From: Anaerolineales bacterium
GTDB taxonomy: Bacteria; Chloroflexota; Anaerolineae; Anaerolineales; UBA4823
NCBI GenBank assembly: GCA_016929095.1
Contig: JAFGJM010000004.1
Coordinates: 62,001-126,000 of the forward strand
Direction: 5' to 3'
Length of the DNA stretch: 64,000 bases
The notes beneath the pieces were generated by a model. The model saw only the letters and a program-made list of their open reading frames with translations, ran no database searches and was not told where the DNA came from. Shown in pieces: positions 25,721 through 32,580 of the stretch. The translations under genes were made by a program, and so were the position numbers. Position 1 is the stretch's first letter. The number at the start of each line of letters is the position of its first letter.

Positions 25721-26521
25721 ATGAAAGCTTTTGTTATTGATCTCAATAAATGTGTTGGCTGCCACGATTGTCAGATTGGCTGCAAGGATGAGCATTGTGG
25801 TAATGATTGGATGCCCTATGCCAAACCCCAACCAGACACGGGACAATTCTGGATGAAGGTACATCAATATGAACGAGGTGCTGTACCCCATGTCAAAGTC
25901 ACCTATATCCCTGTGATGTGCCAGCATTGCGAAAATGCTCCATGTAAAGCGGCTTGTCCCGAAAACGCTATCTATCAAAGAGATGACGGTTTGGTGGTAA
26001 TTGACCCGGCAAAATGTAATGGCTGCGGTGATTGTATTGATGCCTGCTCGTATGGCGTCATTTACTTCAACAAAGAGTTGAATATTGCTCAGAAGTGCAC
26101 CGGTTGCGCTCATCTGCTCGACCGAAAATGGCCGATTGAAGTACCCCGGTGTGTCGACAACTGTCATGTTGGAGCTATTCAGTTTGGCGAGGAATCGGAA
26201 CTGGATCTTACCGGAACTGAAACACTTCACCCTGAGTTTGGGCTCAAGACCAGAGTTTACTATCGGGGATTGCCGAAAAGATTTGTTGCTGGCACCGTGT
26301 ATGATCCGATGATCAAAGAGGTGGTCATAGGCGCCACGTGCACTTTATCCGGAGAAAGTGGCAAATTTACTGCCAAAACGGATAATTTCGGTGACTTCTG
26401 GTTAAGGGACCTGCCCGAAGCTGATTTTACTCTGACTATAAAAGCTGACGGCAAGACTAAAACAATGGAGGTCAGCACAAAAGAGAAAGATATCGGTTTA
26501 GGAGATGTTCCTTTAGCTTAG
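25721..26521 (+). CDS. athS: Transhydroxylase-like iron-sulfur small subunit with C-terminal beta domain
   Basis: 266 residues. Four ferredoxin-type motifs hold sixteen cysteines: 'CVGCHDCQIGC', 'CQHCENAPCKAAC', 'CNGCGDCIDAC' and 'CTGC' with a later 'CVDNC'. After residue 190 comes a CnaB/transthyretin-like beta domain ('GTVYDPMIKEVVIGATCTL', 'TDNFGDFWLRDLPEADFTL'). This domain on the electron-transfer subunit is a hallmark of the pyrogallol transhydroxylase small subunit and supports the assignment of the pair. Its ribosome site AAGGAG lies within the last codons of the large-subunit gene. As I recall, the Pelobacter subunit holds three clusters; sixteen Cys here could allow four. Confidence 0.85.
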   Translation: MKAFVIDLNKCVGCHDCQIGCKDEHCGNDWMPYAKPQPDTGQFWMKVHQYERGAVPHVKVTYIPVMCQHCENAPCKAACPENAIYQRDDGLVVIDPAKCNGCGDCIDACSYGVIYFNKELNIAQKCTGCAHLLDRKWPIEVPRCVDNCHVGAIQFGEESELDLTGTETLHPEFGLKTRVYYRGLPKRFVAGTVYDPMIKEVVIGATCTLSGESGKFTAKTDNFGDFWLRDLPEADFTLTIKADGKTKTMEVSTKEKDIGLGDVPLA

Positions 26522-26540
26522 AAAAGAATTAACTTCGTAA

Positions 26541-26577
26541 TAAGGGAGGGCGTAGTATAAAATCAGCTCTCCCTTTA
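26541..26577 (+). terminator. Stem-loop after the transhydroxylase genes
   Basis: TAAGGGAG (26541-26548) pairs with CTCCCTTTA (26569-26577), extended inward by G-C pairs, followed by an AT-rich but not T-only tail. It may partly uncouple the downstream zinc-ribbon and dehydrogenase genes. Confidence 0.5.
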
Positions 26578-26608
26578 TTAAATAAAAATCTATATTGGAG
26601 ATTAAAGT

Positions 26609-26974
26609 ATGTGCTTTCGACCTGCAGCAGTAACTCTAAATAAATGCTACAAATGCGGCAAGATTAATAAACCGATCGCGACGGTTTGTGTTGAATGTGG
26701 TGCGCCGTTGAAGCCTGGGCATGAACCCTGCCCTCAATGCGAAACAATGAAAGAACCGCTGGCGGTCTGCCCAAATTGTGGCTATGTTCCCGAAGTAGAA
26801 TGTCCAAAGTGCCATACAAAGAATCCGGTAACAAATGAGCAGTGTACCAAGTGCGGCTTCAAAGCGACCAAAATGCCACCGCCTCCCGGTCAATCTGCAG
26901 GGAATTTTCCTCCCAAAGTGCCTCCTGCTCCTCCTAAAGTACCTCCTGTTCCTCCCAAGAAACCAGGTACATAA
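26609..26974 (+). CDS. Small zinc-ribbon protein with proline-rich tail
   Basis: 121 residues. Four CxxC pairs are spaced as two double zinc ribbons: 'CYKCGKIN' with 'CVECGAPL', 'CPQCET' with 'CPNCGY', and then 'CPKCHT' with 'CTKCGF', so six knuckles in all. From residue 92 the chain is a Pro/Lys repeat ('KVPPAPPKVPPVPPKKPGT'). Such proteins are often adaptor or scaffold pieces; no catalytic role is visible. A GGAG site lies 8 nt before the ATG. It sits between the molybdoenzyme and a zinc dehydrogenase, so it may bind one of them or help metal handling; this is a guess. Confidence 0.75.
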   Translation: MCFRPAAVTLNKCYKCGKINKPIATVCVECGAPLKPGHEPCPQCETMKEPLAVCPNCGYVPEVECPKCHTKNPVTNEQCTKCGFKATKMPPPPGQSAGNFPPKVPPAPPKVPPVPPKKPGT

Positions 26975-27058
26975 GCCAAACATAATGGGAAGAAAGAATC
27001 AATCATTACTATCGCACAAGCATAACCAAGATAATCTAGTTAGAACGGAGGCTTACAT

Positions 27059-28063
27059 ATGAAAGCAGCAATTTATCATGGTGTGGGTGATGTTAAAGTC
27101 ACTGATTTGCCCGATCCAAAAGCAGGTCCTAAGGATATCGTTGTCAAAGTTGCCTTATGTGGCGTATGCGGATCGGATACCGCAGAATATTTCATTAGTA
27201 ACAGCGGGGCGGTTATGCCCGGGAATAAATTCGGCCACGAATTCTCAGGCACCGTTGTTGACGTTGGTAAGGAAGTGAAGGGAATCAACGAAGGTATGCG
27301 TGTAATAACCAACCCGATGACATCTACCCGCGGCGGCAGGCGAAACGCCTGCATGGTTGGTGGATTCGCGGAATATGTGCTTATCGAAGATGCGGCTATC
27401 GATTACAACGTCTATCCTTTGCCAGATCATTTAACCCTCGAAGATGGCGCTCTAGTGGAGCCAGGGTCAGTGGGTATGCACGGCGTCAATACAGCGGAAC
27501 CGAAACTGGATGATCAGGTATTAATCCTGGGTGCAGGTCCAATTGGTTTAGGAGCACTCACCGGGGTGAAAGCCCTGGGAATCAAGAATGTGATCATTTC
27601 CGATATTTCAGAATTCCGCCTGGAAAAAGCCAAGGAATTAGGGGCAGATGAGGTACATAATCCGAAAGAAGAAGATCTTGCAGAATTATTTGAAAGATTG
27701 TACCCCGATCAACATCCCGGAATGGGTTATATCGATGCCACGGTCGATGCTGCCGGCGCTGGATCAGCATTATTGGATGCCATCTGTCTCAGTAAAGGCG
27801 GAGCACGCATCAGCATTGTTGCGCTCCACAAACATGCTATAGAACTTGAACCCATGTTTTTCATTATGAAAAACCTTCAAATGAAAGGATCTGTGGGTTA
27901 CCCAACGGAGTTTCCGCAGGTTTTAGGGTTCTTTAGAGATGGAAAGGTCGACCTCAAACCAACCGTCACCCATCGCTTCCCGCTTTCAGAGATCACCGCT
28001 GCACTAACGATGGCTACCAAAGCGGACGAGGCAATAAAAGTATTGGTTGATATGTCAGCCTGA
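27059..28063 (+). CDS. Zinc-dependent alcohol dehydrogenase (MDR superfamily)
   Basis: 334 residues. The catalytic zinc ligands Cys37 ('CGVCGSD'), His60 and Glu61 ('GHEFSG') and the nucleotide fold 'GAGPIGLGALTGVKALG' are present. The four-Cys structural zinc lobe normally found near residues 90-110 is missing; that part reads 'TSTRGGRRNACMVGG'. NAD is likely because an acidic residue follows the second strand ('VIISDIS'). In the phloroglucinol route a 3-hydroxy-5-oxohexanoate dehydrogenase is needed after ring opening; this gene is a candidate by context only. GGAGG lies 7 nt before the ATG. Confidence 0.87.
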   Translation: MKAAIYHGVGDVKVTDLPDPKAGPKDIVVKVALCGVCGSDTAEYFISNSGAVMPGNKFGHEFSGTVVDVGKEVKGINEGMRVITNPMTSTRGGRRNACMVGGFAEYVLIEDAAIDYNVYPLPDHLTLEDGALVEPGSVGMHGVNTAEPKLDDQVLILGAGPIGLGALTGVKALGIKNVIISDISEFRLEKAKELGADEVHNPKEEDLAELFERLYPDQHPGMGYIDATVDAAGAGSALLDAICLSKGGARISIVALHKHAIELEPMFFIMKNLQMKGSVGYPTEFPQVLGFFRDGKVDLKPTVTHRFPLSEITAALTMATKADEAIKVLVDMSA

Positions 28064-28264
28064 GAGAAGGTCAGCTAAGCAGAAAAAAATGCCTTTAAGA
28101 AATTTCGACTTGGACTCGCAATTCATCCCAAGTTTGGGAAAATCCTGTGACTTAGGAGGTGGTGTCAAGTTACATATGAAATGGCTTCTTCTAAGAACTC
28201 ATGTTGGTAAATAACAGGTAACATTTTTATATGGTTCAAATAATTAAATTAGGAGAGATATATC

Positions 28265-28483
28265 ATGGCTAAATACTCGCAAGACTCAAAAATTGGTGAT
28301 TTATTGAAAGACCCCCAGTGTGTGGCAATTCTGGAAGAATTTTTGCCCGGGTTGGCATCCAGCCCCAGAATCAAGATGGTTTCTGCACTGAAACTAAAGA
28401 AGATGGCTGATTTTAAAGAAGCCAAACTTTCCAAAGAAAAATTAGCTGAAATGGATGCAAAGTTACAGGCGCTAGGAGATTAA
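28265..28483 (+). CDS. Small standalone helical protein, function unknown
   Basis: 72 residues, soluble, predicted helical and Lys-rich. The pattern 'IGDLLKDPQCVAILEEFLPG' followed by a short helix and 'LSKEKLAEMDAKLQAL' resembles a module I recall at the C-terminus of various anaerobe enzymes, here present as its own gene; I am not sure of the family name. TAGGAGAG lies 8-10 nt before the ATG, so it is probably translated. It sits between the dehydrogenase and the VOC gene, with a strong hairpin directly after it. Confidence 0.65.
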   Translation: MAKYSQDSKIGDLLKDPQCVAILEEFLPGLASSPRIKMVSALKLKKMADFKEAKLSKEKLAEMDAKLQALGD

Positions 28484-28501
28484 TCACAACTAATTAATGA
28501 A

Positions 28502-28552
28502 ATCGACGCGCATTCTAGATTGTGCAGACATACTATCCGGGGGCGCGTCGAT
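28502..28552 (+). other. Perfect 10-bp inverted repeat around a 31-nt loop
   Basis: ATCGACGCGC (28502-28511) pairs with GCGCGTCGAT (28543-28552). The GC-rich stem lies in the 92-base gap between the 72-residue protein and the VOC gene. No T-run follows; the VOC ribosome site (CGGAG) begins about 12 bases later. It may be a processing or stabilising structure. Confidence 0.55.
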
Positions 28553-28575
28553 CCAGTTAAAACGGAGAAAAACAA

Positions 28576-29052
28576 ATGACGCAAGAAAATTATCCGATAA
28601 TTAAGGTTAAGGAGTTGTTCCAGGTAGGCGTTGTGGTTAGCGATCTCCAAAAGAGTATGCAGCTCTTCGAAGAACTTTTGGGCATTGATGATTGGGCTGA
28701 AATGGAGATCCCCAGCGAAGCATTTGACAGTCTGACCTACAAGGGTAAACCGGTAGAGAATGCTTGCTTCCTGACAGGCATGGCTAATGTGGGTCCCTTC
28801 CAAATAGAGTTGATTCAGCCGGTTGAAGGGGATCTGCCCTATTCTGACTTTCTTAAGGAGCATGGGGGAGGCTTGCATCATATCGGACATGTACACGTAC
28901 CCAATATAGACGAAGCTATAGGCGCCCTGGAAGCGCGGGGATACCCTTGCATCTTCGCAGGCGCCACACCGAGTACAAAGTTCGCCTATGTGGATATGTC
29001 TGAAGCTCTGGGTGTGATTGTGGAGATGATCGAGGACCACCAGGCCAGTTAG
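28576..29052 (+). CDS. VOC-superfamily protein (glyoxalase/methylmalonyl-CoA epimerase-like)
   Basis: 158 residues with two beta-alpha-beta modules. Likely metal ligands are Gln in 'LFQVGVVVSDL', Glu in 'QIELIQP', His in 'LHHIGHVHV' and Glu in 'VIVEMIED', the usual VOC pattern. The 'HHIGHVHVPNIDEAIGALEA' segment resembles methylmalonyl-CoA epimerases, but ring-cleaving or ketone-handling relatives also fit. In this operon it could act on a product of the polyhydroxybenzene route. A diverged partial copy of its 3' end lies at 30253-30360. CGGAG lies about 8 nt before the ATG. Confidence 0.82.
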   Translation: MTQENYPIIKVKELFQVGVVVSDLQKSMQLFEELLGIDDWAEMEIPSEAFDSLTYKGKPVENACFLTGMANVGPFQIELIQPVEGDLPYSDFLKEHGGGLHHIGHVHVPNIDEAIGALEARGYPCIFAGATPSTKFAYVDMSEALGVIVEMIEDHQAS

Positions 29053-29397
29053 CGAAATATTTTGACGCTTATGCTGGCAGAACTCCGCCGATGATAAAGA
29101 GAAACGCCAGCACCCTGGGAAGCTCCACACCTGAAGCGTCGAAGTCTGTTTATACTGCGAAAATTAACGGTCCCACCTGGTGGTGAGATGGATACAACCG
29201 ACCGGGATTTGGTTATAGTTTCCGTGTCGTTGAATGCCCCCAGTTACATTATTAGTTAAGTTTTATGTATGAGTTGTGATACTGATATAGACCACAGTTA
29301 ATTTGTAAAACGTACACATTGTATAAACGTGCATTTTACAGAAGAAAAACGAGTTCTTAGCAAATTTATCAACACCTTTAAGAAAGGAGCAGAAATA
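29053..29397 (+). other. Gene-free stretch with nested stem-loops between VOC and SDR genes
   Basis: The outer stem GACGCTT/AAGCGTC (29064-29070 with 29134-29140) encloses TGCTGGC/GCCAGCA (29072-29078 with 29106-29112). Both arms match perfectly. A further CGGTC/GACCG pair lies at 29168-29204. No known riboswitch consensus is recognised. From about 29240 the gap is AT-rich and probably carries the promoter of the SDR gene. Confidence 0.42.
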
Positions 29398-30243
29398 ATG
29401 AAAAAAGTTTATGTAATCACAGGTGGCGGCGGCGGTATGGGTGTGGCTATTGCCAGAAGGTTTGTCAAAAAAGGTGCGCTCCTTCTCGCTGATATTAGAC
29501 AGGAGTACCTGGACAAGATCGCCTCAGAATTAAAAGCACAGAATGTTGAATGCGAGACCTTGATCTGCGATGTGTCCGACAAGGCATCCGTCGAGGCACT
29601 CGCAGCGAAAGCCAAATCTATGGGACGTTTGGCTGCGCTGATTCATACCGCCGGCCTTTCTCCAACCATGGGGGATGCACAAAAGATCATGACAGTGAAC
29701 CTGCTTGGCACTGCGCTCTTATATCAAGCATTCGACCCTCTTTTTGAGAAGGGTTCAGTCGTCGTGACCATTAGCTCATCGTCTCTGTACCATGTGGAAT
29801 TTTTTGCAGACCCCAATGATCTCAAGCCTATTGTCGAAGATCCCCTGGCGCCGGACTTTATGGAAAAAATCGCACCTTTCGCCTCTGACTCAAACCATGC
29901 CTACCCGGTCTCAAAGTTTGGAGTGTATCGTTATAGCCAGAATCTATCTTACCGCCTGTGGCGCGAAAAGGGCACGCGCATTGTCACCTTAGCTCCTGGC
30001 AACATCGATACACCAATGGGTCGCCAGGAGATGGAAAGCGAAAACAGCGATACAATGGAGCACTCGACTGAAATCACTCCCTTAGGGCGGATGGGTACTC
30101 CTGATGAGATAGCCAAAGTCGTCGGGTTCCTCTGCAGCGAAGACGCCAGCTTCATAACAGGTGTGGACATACTGGTGGATGGTGGTATGGTAGCAATGCT
30201 CCATCGAGAATGGCAAGGCATCCCTGTTCCTGGTCTAGATTAA
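29398..30243 (+). CDS. Short-chain dehydrogenase/reductase
   Basis: 281 residues, classical SDR: 'TGGGGGMG' cofactor motif at the N-terminus, Ser in 'TISSSSLYH', catalytic 'YPVSK' and the C-terminal 'FITGVDILVDGG'. A 40-residue insert between the Ser and Tyr motifs is longer than usual. Asp in 'LLADIRQEYLD' suggests NAD, though this is not decisive. ATG 29398 is preferred over an upstream in-frame start at 29329 because AAAGGAG lies 8 nt before it and the fold begins there. In the phloroglucinol pathway an SDR acts as phloroglucinol reductase, so this is a candidate for that step by context. Confidence 0.88.
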   Translation: MKKVYVITGGGGGMGVAIARRFVKKGALLLADIRQEYLDKIASELKAQNVECETLICDVSDKASVEALAAKAKSMGRLAALIHTAGLSPTMGDAQKIMTVNLLGTALLYQAFDPLFEKGSVVVTISSSSLYHVEFFADPNDLKPIVEDPLAPDFMEKIAPFASDSNHAYPVSKFGVYRYSQNLSYRLWREKGTRIVTLAPGNIDTPMGRQEMESENSDTMEHSTEITPLGRMGTPDEIAKVVGFLCSEDASFITGVDILVDGGMVAMLHREWQGIPVPGLD

Positions 30244-30252
30244 TCACTCAAA

Positions 30253-30360
30253 TGTGCGAGGTTTCCCTTGTATCTTGGCGGGAGCCACACCGGGATTCAG
30301 GTTTGCCTATGTGGATATGACCGAGGCTTTGGGAGTGATCGCGGAGTTGATAGAGTCACC
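30253..30360 (+). pseudogene. Truncated copy of the VOC gene 3' end
   Basis: The translation 'RGFPCILAGATPGF' and 'FAYVDMTEALGVIAELIE' matches the C-terminal third of the VOC protein ('RGYPCIFAGATPST', 'FAYVDMSEALGVIVEMIE') at clear but imperfect identity. The first two thirds are absent, no ribosome site is present, and the frame runs on into unrelated residues until 30442. It begins ten bases after the SDR stop, so it probably remains from an older duplication in this operon. Confidence 0.75.
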
Positions 30361-30500
30361 AAAGACATATAAGGGATCTGGTTCCCCACATTCGCACTTA
30401 TGTAAACCGTTGTGCATATTCACGCAATTAGGCAGTCTTTGAGTTTTATATAGTGTGAGGCAAACGATCATTCAGGCGGTTGACTATTCTTGAGCACTTG

Positions 30501-30528
30501 TCCTGAGCGTGTGAAGGATGTCGAAGGG
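30501..30528. repeat. Dispersed repeat remnant (TCCTGAGC...GTCGAAGGG type)
   Basis: The segment contains TCCTGAGCG and, after a short spacer, GTCGAAGGG, the two halves of a palindromic repeat seen in intergenic DNA of many bacterial genomes. It lies between the VOC remnant and a terminator. Only one copy is visible in the window. Confidence 0.45.
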
Positions 30529-30581
30529 CAGGGGCAGGTGTTGATGCCATCTAAGATGAGAGAATATTCGACTCCACAAAA

Positions 30582-30606
30582 AAAAAGCCCCTAAAGAGGG
30601 CTTTTT
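30582..30606. terminator. Bidirectional rho-independent terminator
   Basis: AAAAAGCCC (30582-30590) and GGGCTTTTT (30598-30606) form a 9-bp stem with A and T tracts on the two sides. It lies between convergent operons: the SDR side on plus and the amino-sugar locus on minus. Confidence 0.9.
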
Positions 30607-30652
30607 GCTATTTATTAATTATAAATTTTGGTCACGTCAAGACACATATATT

Positions 30653-31408
30653 TTATTCGGCTTTCAAGTAAAATATTTTTTCCCGATATTTTTCAAACAT
30701 CTTGTTGTTGAATTCTTCACCACCATCCAGATTTTGAGCCATAAATAATGGGGGGGTAATCCCTCTGGAAAGTAATAATTCAACAGTATCAGCTACCAGG
30801 CATTGTAGAACTGCTATTGAAGTGATGCCAGAGATCGGACAGAATTTTGCCGGACAGCCTTCTGCATCCAAAATAGCATCACCTGGTTTGGCTTTATTAT
30901 CCAGCACAATGTCTGCGTAGGCATACATGTTTTTTCCATCCGGATGTCGAGGGGTTACCGATTTTGAATATTCATACCCGGTCACTGCAATAACTTTAAT
31001 GCCTCGCTCTTTTGCCACTTTTGCCATCTCGATTGGCACGGCATTTCTACCGGAGACGGAAACCAGAATCAACACATCGCCTTTTCTAATAGGGGCAAAA
31101 TCTAGCGCAATCTCTGCATATCCTTGTAACCGTTCAATCTTGCTTGTGACACCAAATGGATTTGTTTGCAGAGCTTCCAGACCTGGAATGAAAATTGCGT
31201 TGATAACCATCAATCCCCCGGCGCGAACGTAAATATCCTGCATAGTAATTGAAGAATGTGTACTTCCCCAGGCGAAAATTCTCCCATCGCTCTCGATAGC
31301 ATCAGCAAGCATCTCTGCTGCGGCTTTGATTTCTTTACTGTCTTCCAATATGATTTGATCTAGTAATATTTTAATTTCTTCGATATATTGATTGGCAAAT
31401 TTTCCCAT
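30653..31408 (-). CDS. SIS-domain sugar-phosphate-binding protein (UPF0309-like)
   Basis: 251 residues with one SIS domain: 'GRIFAWGSTHSSI' and 'GDVLILVSVSGRNAVPIEMA' form the sugar-phosphate pocket. The size and the 'NAIFIPGLEAL' segment resemble the UPF0309 group of phosphosugar-binding proteins. It is the last gene of the amino-sugar operon, 4 bases after nagA. It may isomerise or deaminate an amino-sugar phosphate, or bind one for regulation. A second, double-SIS protein is encoded upstream, so the two probably have different tasks. Confidence 0.78.
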   Translation of the reverse strand: MGKFANQYIEEIKILLDQIILEDSKEIKAAAEMLADAIESDGRIFAWGSTHSSITMQDIYVRAGGLMVINAIFIPGLEALQTNPFGVTSKIERLQGYAEIALDFAPIRKGDVLILVSVSGRNAVPIEMAKVAKERGIKVIAVTGYEYSKSVTPRHPDGKNMYAYADIVLDNKAKPGDAILDAEGCPAKFCPISGITSIAVLQCLVADTVELLLSRGITPPLFMAQNLDGGEEFNNKMFEKYREKIFYLKAE

Positions 31409-31412
31409 TTTA

Positions 31413-32564
31413 TTATTCCCTTGTATAAATAGATTTTCCGTTAATGATTGTTTTCATAACCCTGAAATCTTTATCCAGCAATACCAGATCTGCATCATAG
31501 GAGTTGGCAATTTTTCCTTTATTGTTGGCTATTCCCATGATTTCCGCTGGTACAGACGTTGCCATTGCAATAACCTCTTCAACTTTTCCACCTGAAAAAT
31601 ATAAGGCATTCCTTACGGCTTGATCCATAGATAAAGTACTACCCGATAGGCCGCCGGCAGGTGTGCGTGAAATACCGTTTGTAACGGTAAATATTTGGCC
31701 CTTATGCTCGTATCTTCCATCGGGTAATCCGGCGCCTCTGATCGAGTCGGTAATGAGGACAACCCTATCGTATGTTTTAGCTTTCAGAACCAAGCGGACC
31801 GTTGCAGGATGTAAATGCACACCATCGCAGATCAATTGTGCATAAATCCGTCGATCATCTAAAACACCTCCAACTGTGCCCGGTTCTCTGTGGTGCAAAG
31901 CGGGCATCCCGTTAAATATATGGGTAGCCTGATTTGCCCCAAAGTTCGCAGCTTCAATCACTTGTTCATAAGAGGCTTGCGTGTGCCCAATTGAAATTCG
32001 TATCCCCTGCATGGTGGCTTTTTTGATTAATTCAAGAGCCCCTTCAACTTCCGGCGCAACGGTAATATTTTTCACCACCCCCGAGTTAAACCAGGCTTCA
32101 TATTCTAATGGATCGGGAAGCCTGATCATACTGGGTAATTGAGCGCCGCGATATTGAACATCCAGATAAGGTCCTTCAACATGCACACCAATTATTTGAG
32201 CGCCAGAGACTAAATACTGATTTTGTTTCACATTCTCAATGGCTGCAAAAATGTCTTCTGCTGAAGCAGACCAGGTGGTTGGATAAAAACTGGTCACGCC
32301 ATGTTCAGCGCAATATTTTGAACAAACCTCCAGTGATTGATACGAAGCATCCATTGCATCACAGCCAAGCGCGCCATGAAAGTGAATGTCAATAAACCCA
32401 GGGCATACATACAAGCCTGTGGCATCAATTTGGTTGCTGCTATTGTTTGCTGGTATTTGGGAAGATGAAAATTCAACAATCTTCCCTGCTTCGATTATTA
32501 CCGTTCCCATTTCAAGGCATTTTTCAGGCGTAATGATAGTTCCATGCGTAATATATGTTTTCAT
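31413..32564 (-). CDS. nagA: N-acetylglucosamine-6-phosphate deacetylase
   Basis: 383 residues, an amidohydrolase-fold deacetylase. Seen motifs: 'GFIDIHFHGALGCD' near residue 55, 'GVHVEGPYLD' with the metal-binding Glu, 'HIFNGMPALHHREPG' and catalytic Asp in 'VLITDSIRGAGLPDG'. It removes acetyl from GlcNAc-6-phosphate or GalNAc-6-phosphate. Neighbours (ROK kinase, AgaS-like isomerase, GatZ-like protein) suggest GalNAc use at least as likely as GlcNAc. AAGGA lies just before the ATG, 16 bases after the ROK stop. Confidence 0.93.
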   Translation of the reverse strand: MKTYITHGTIITPEKCLEMGTVIIEAGKIVEFSSSQIPANNSSNQIDATGLYVCPGFIDIHFHGALGCDAMDASYQSLEVCSKYCAEHGVTSFYPTTWSASAEDIFAAIENVKQNQYLVSGAQIIGVHVEGPYLDVQYRGAQLPSMIRLPDPLEYEAWFNSGVVKNITVAPEVEGALELIKKATMQGIRISIGHTQASYEQVIEAANFGANQATHIFNGMPALHHREPGTVGGVLDDRRIYAQLICDGVHLHPATVRLVLKAKTYDRVVLITDSIRGAGLPDGRYEHKGQIFTVTNGISRTPAGGLSGSTLSMDQAVRNALYFSGGKVEEVIAMATSVPAEIMGIANNKGKIANSYDADLVLLDKDFRVMKTIINGKSIYTRE

Positions 32565-32580
32565 GATTTCCTTCTATACA

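Noticed and set aside
29085..29115. Hammerhead ribozyme core (GATGA followed by GAAAC)
   Set aside because: The CUGANGA box reads CCGATGA, and the stems needed around GAAAC and the cleavage site do not form.
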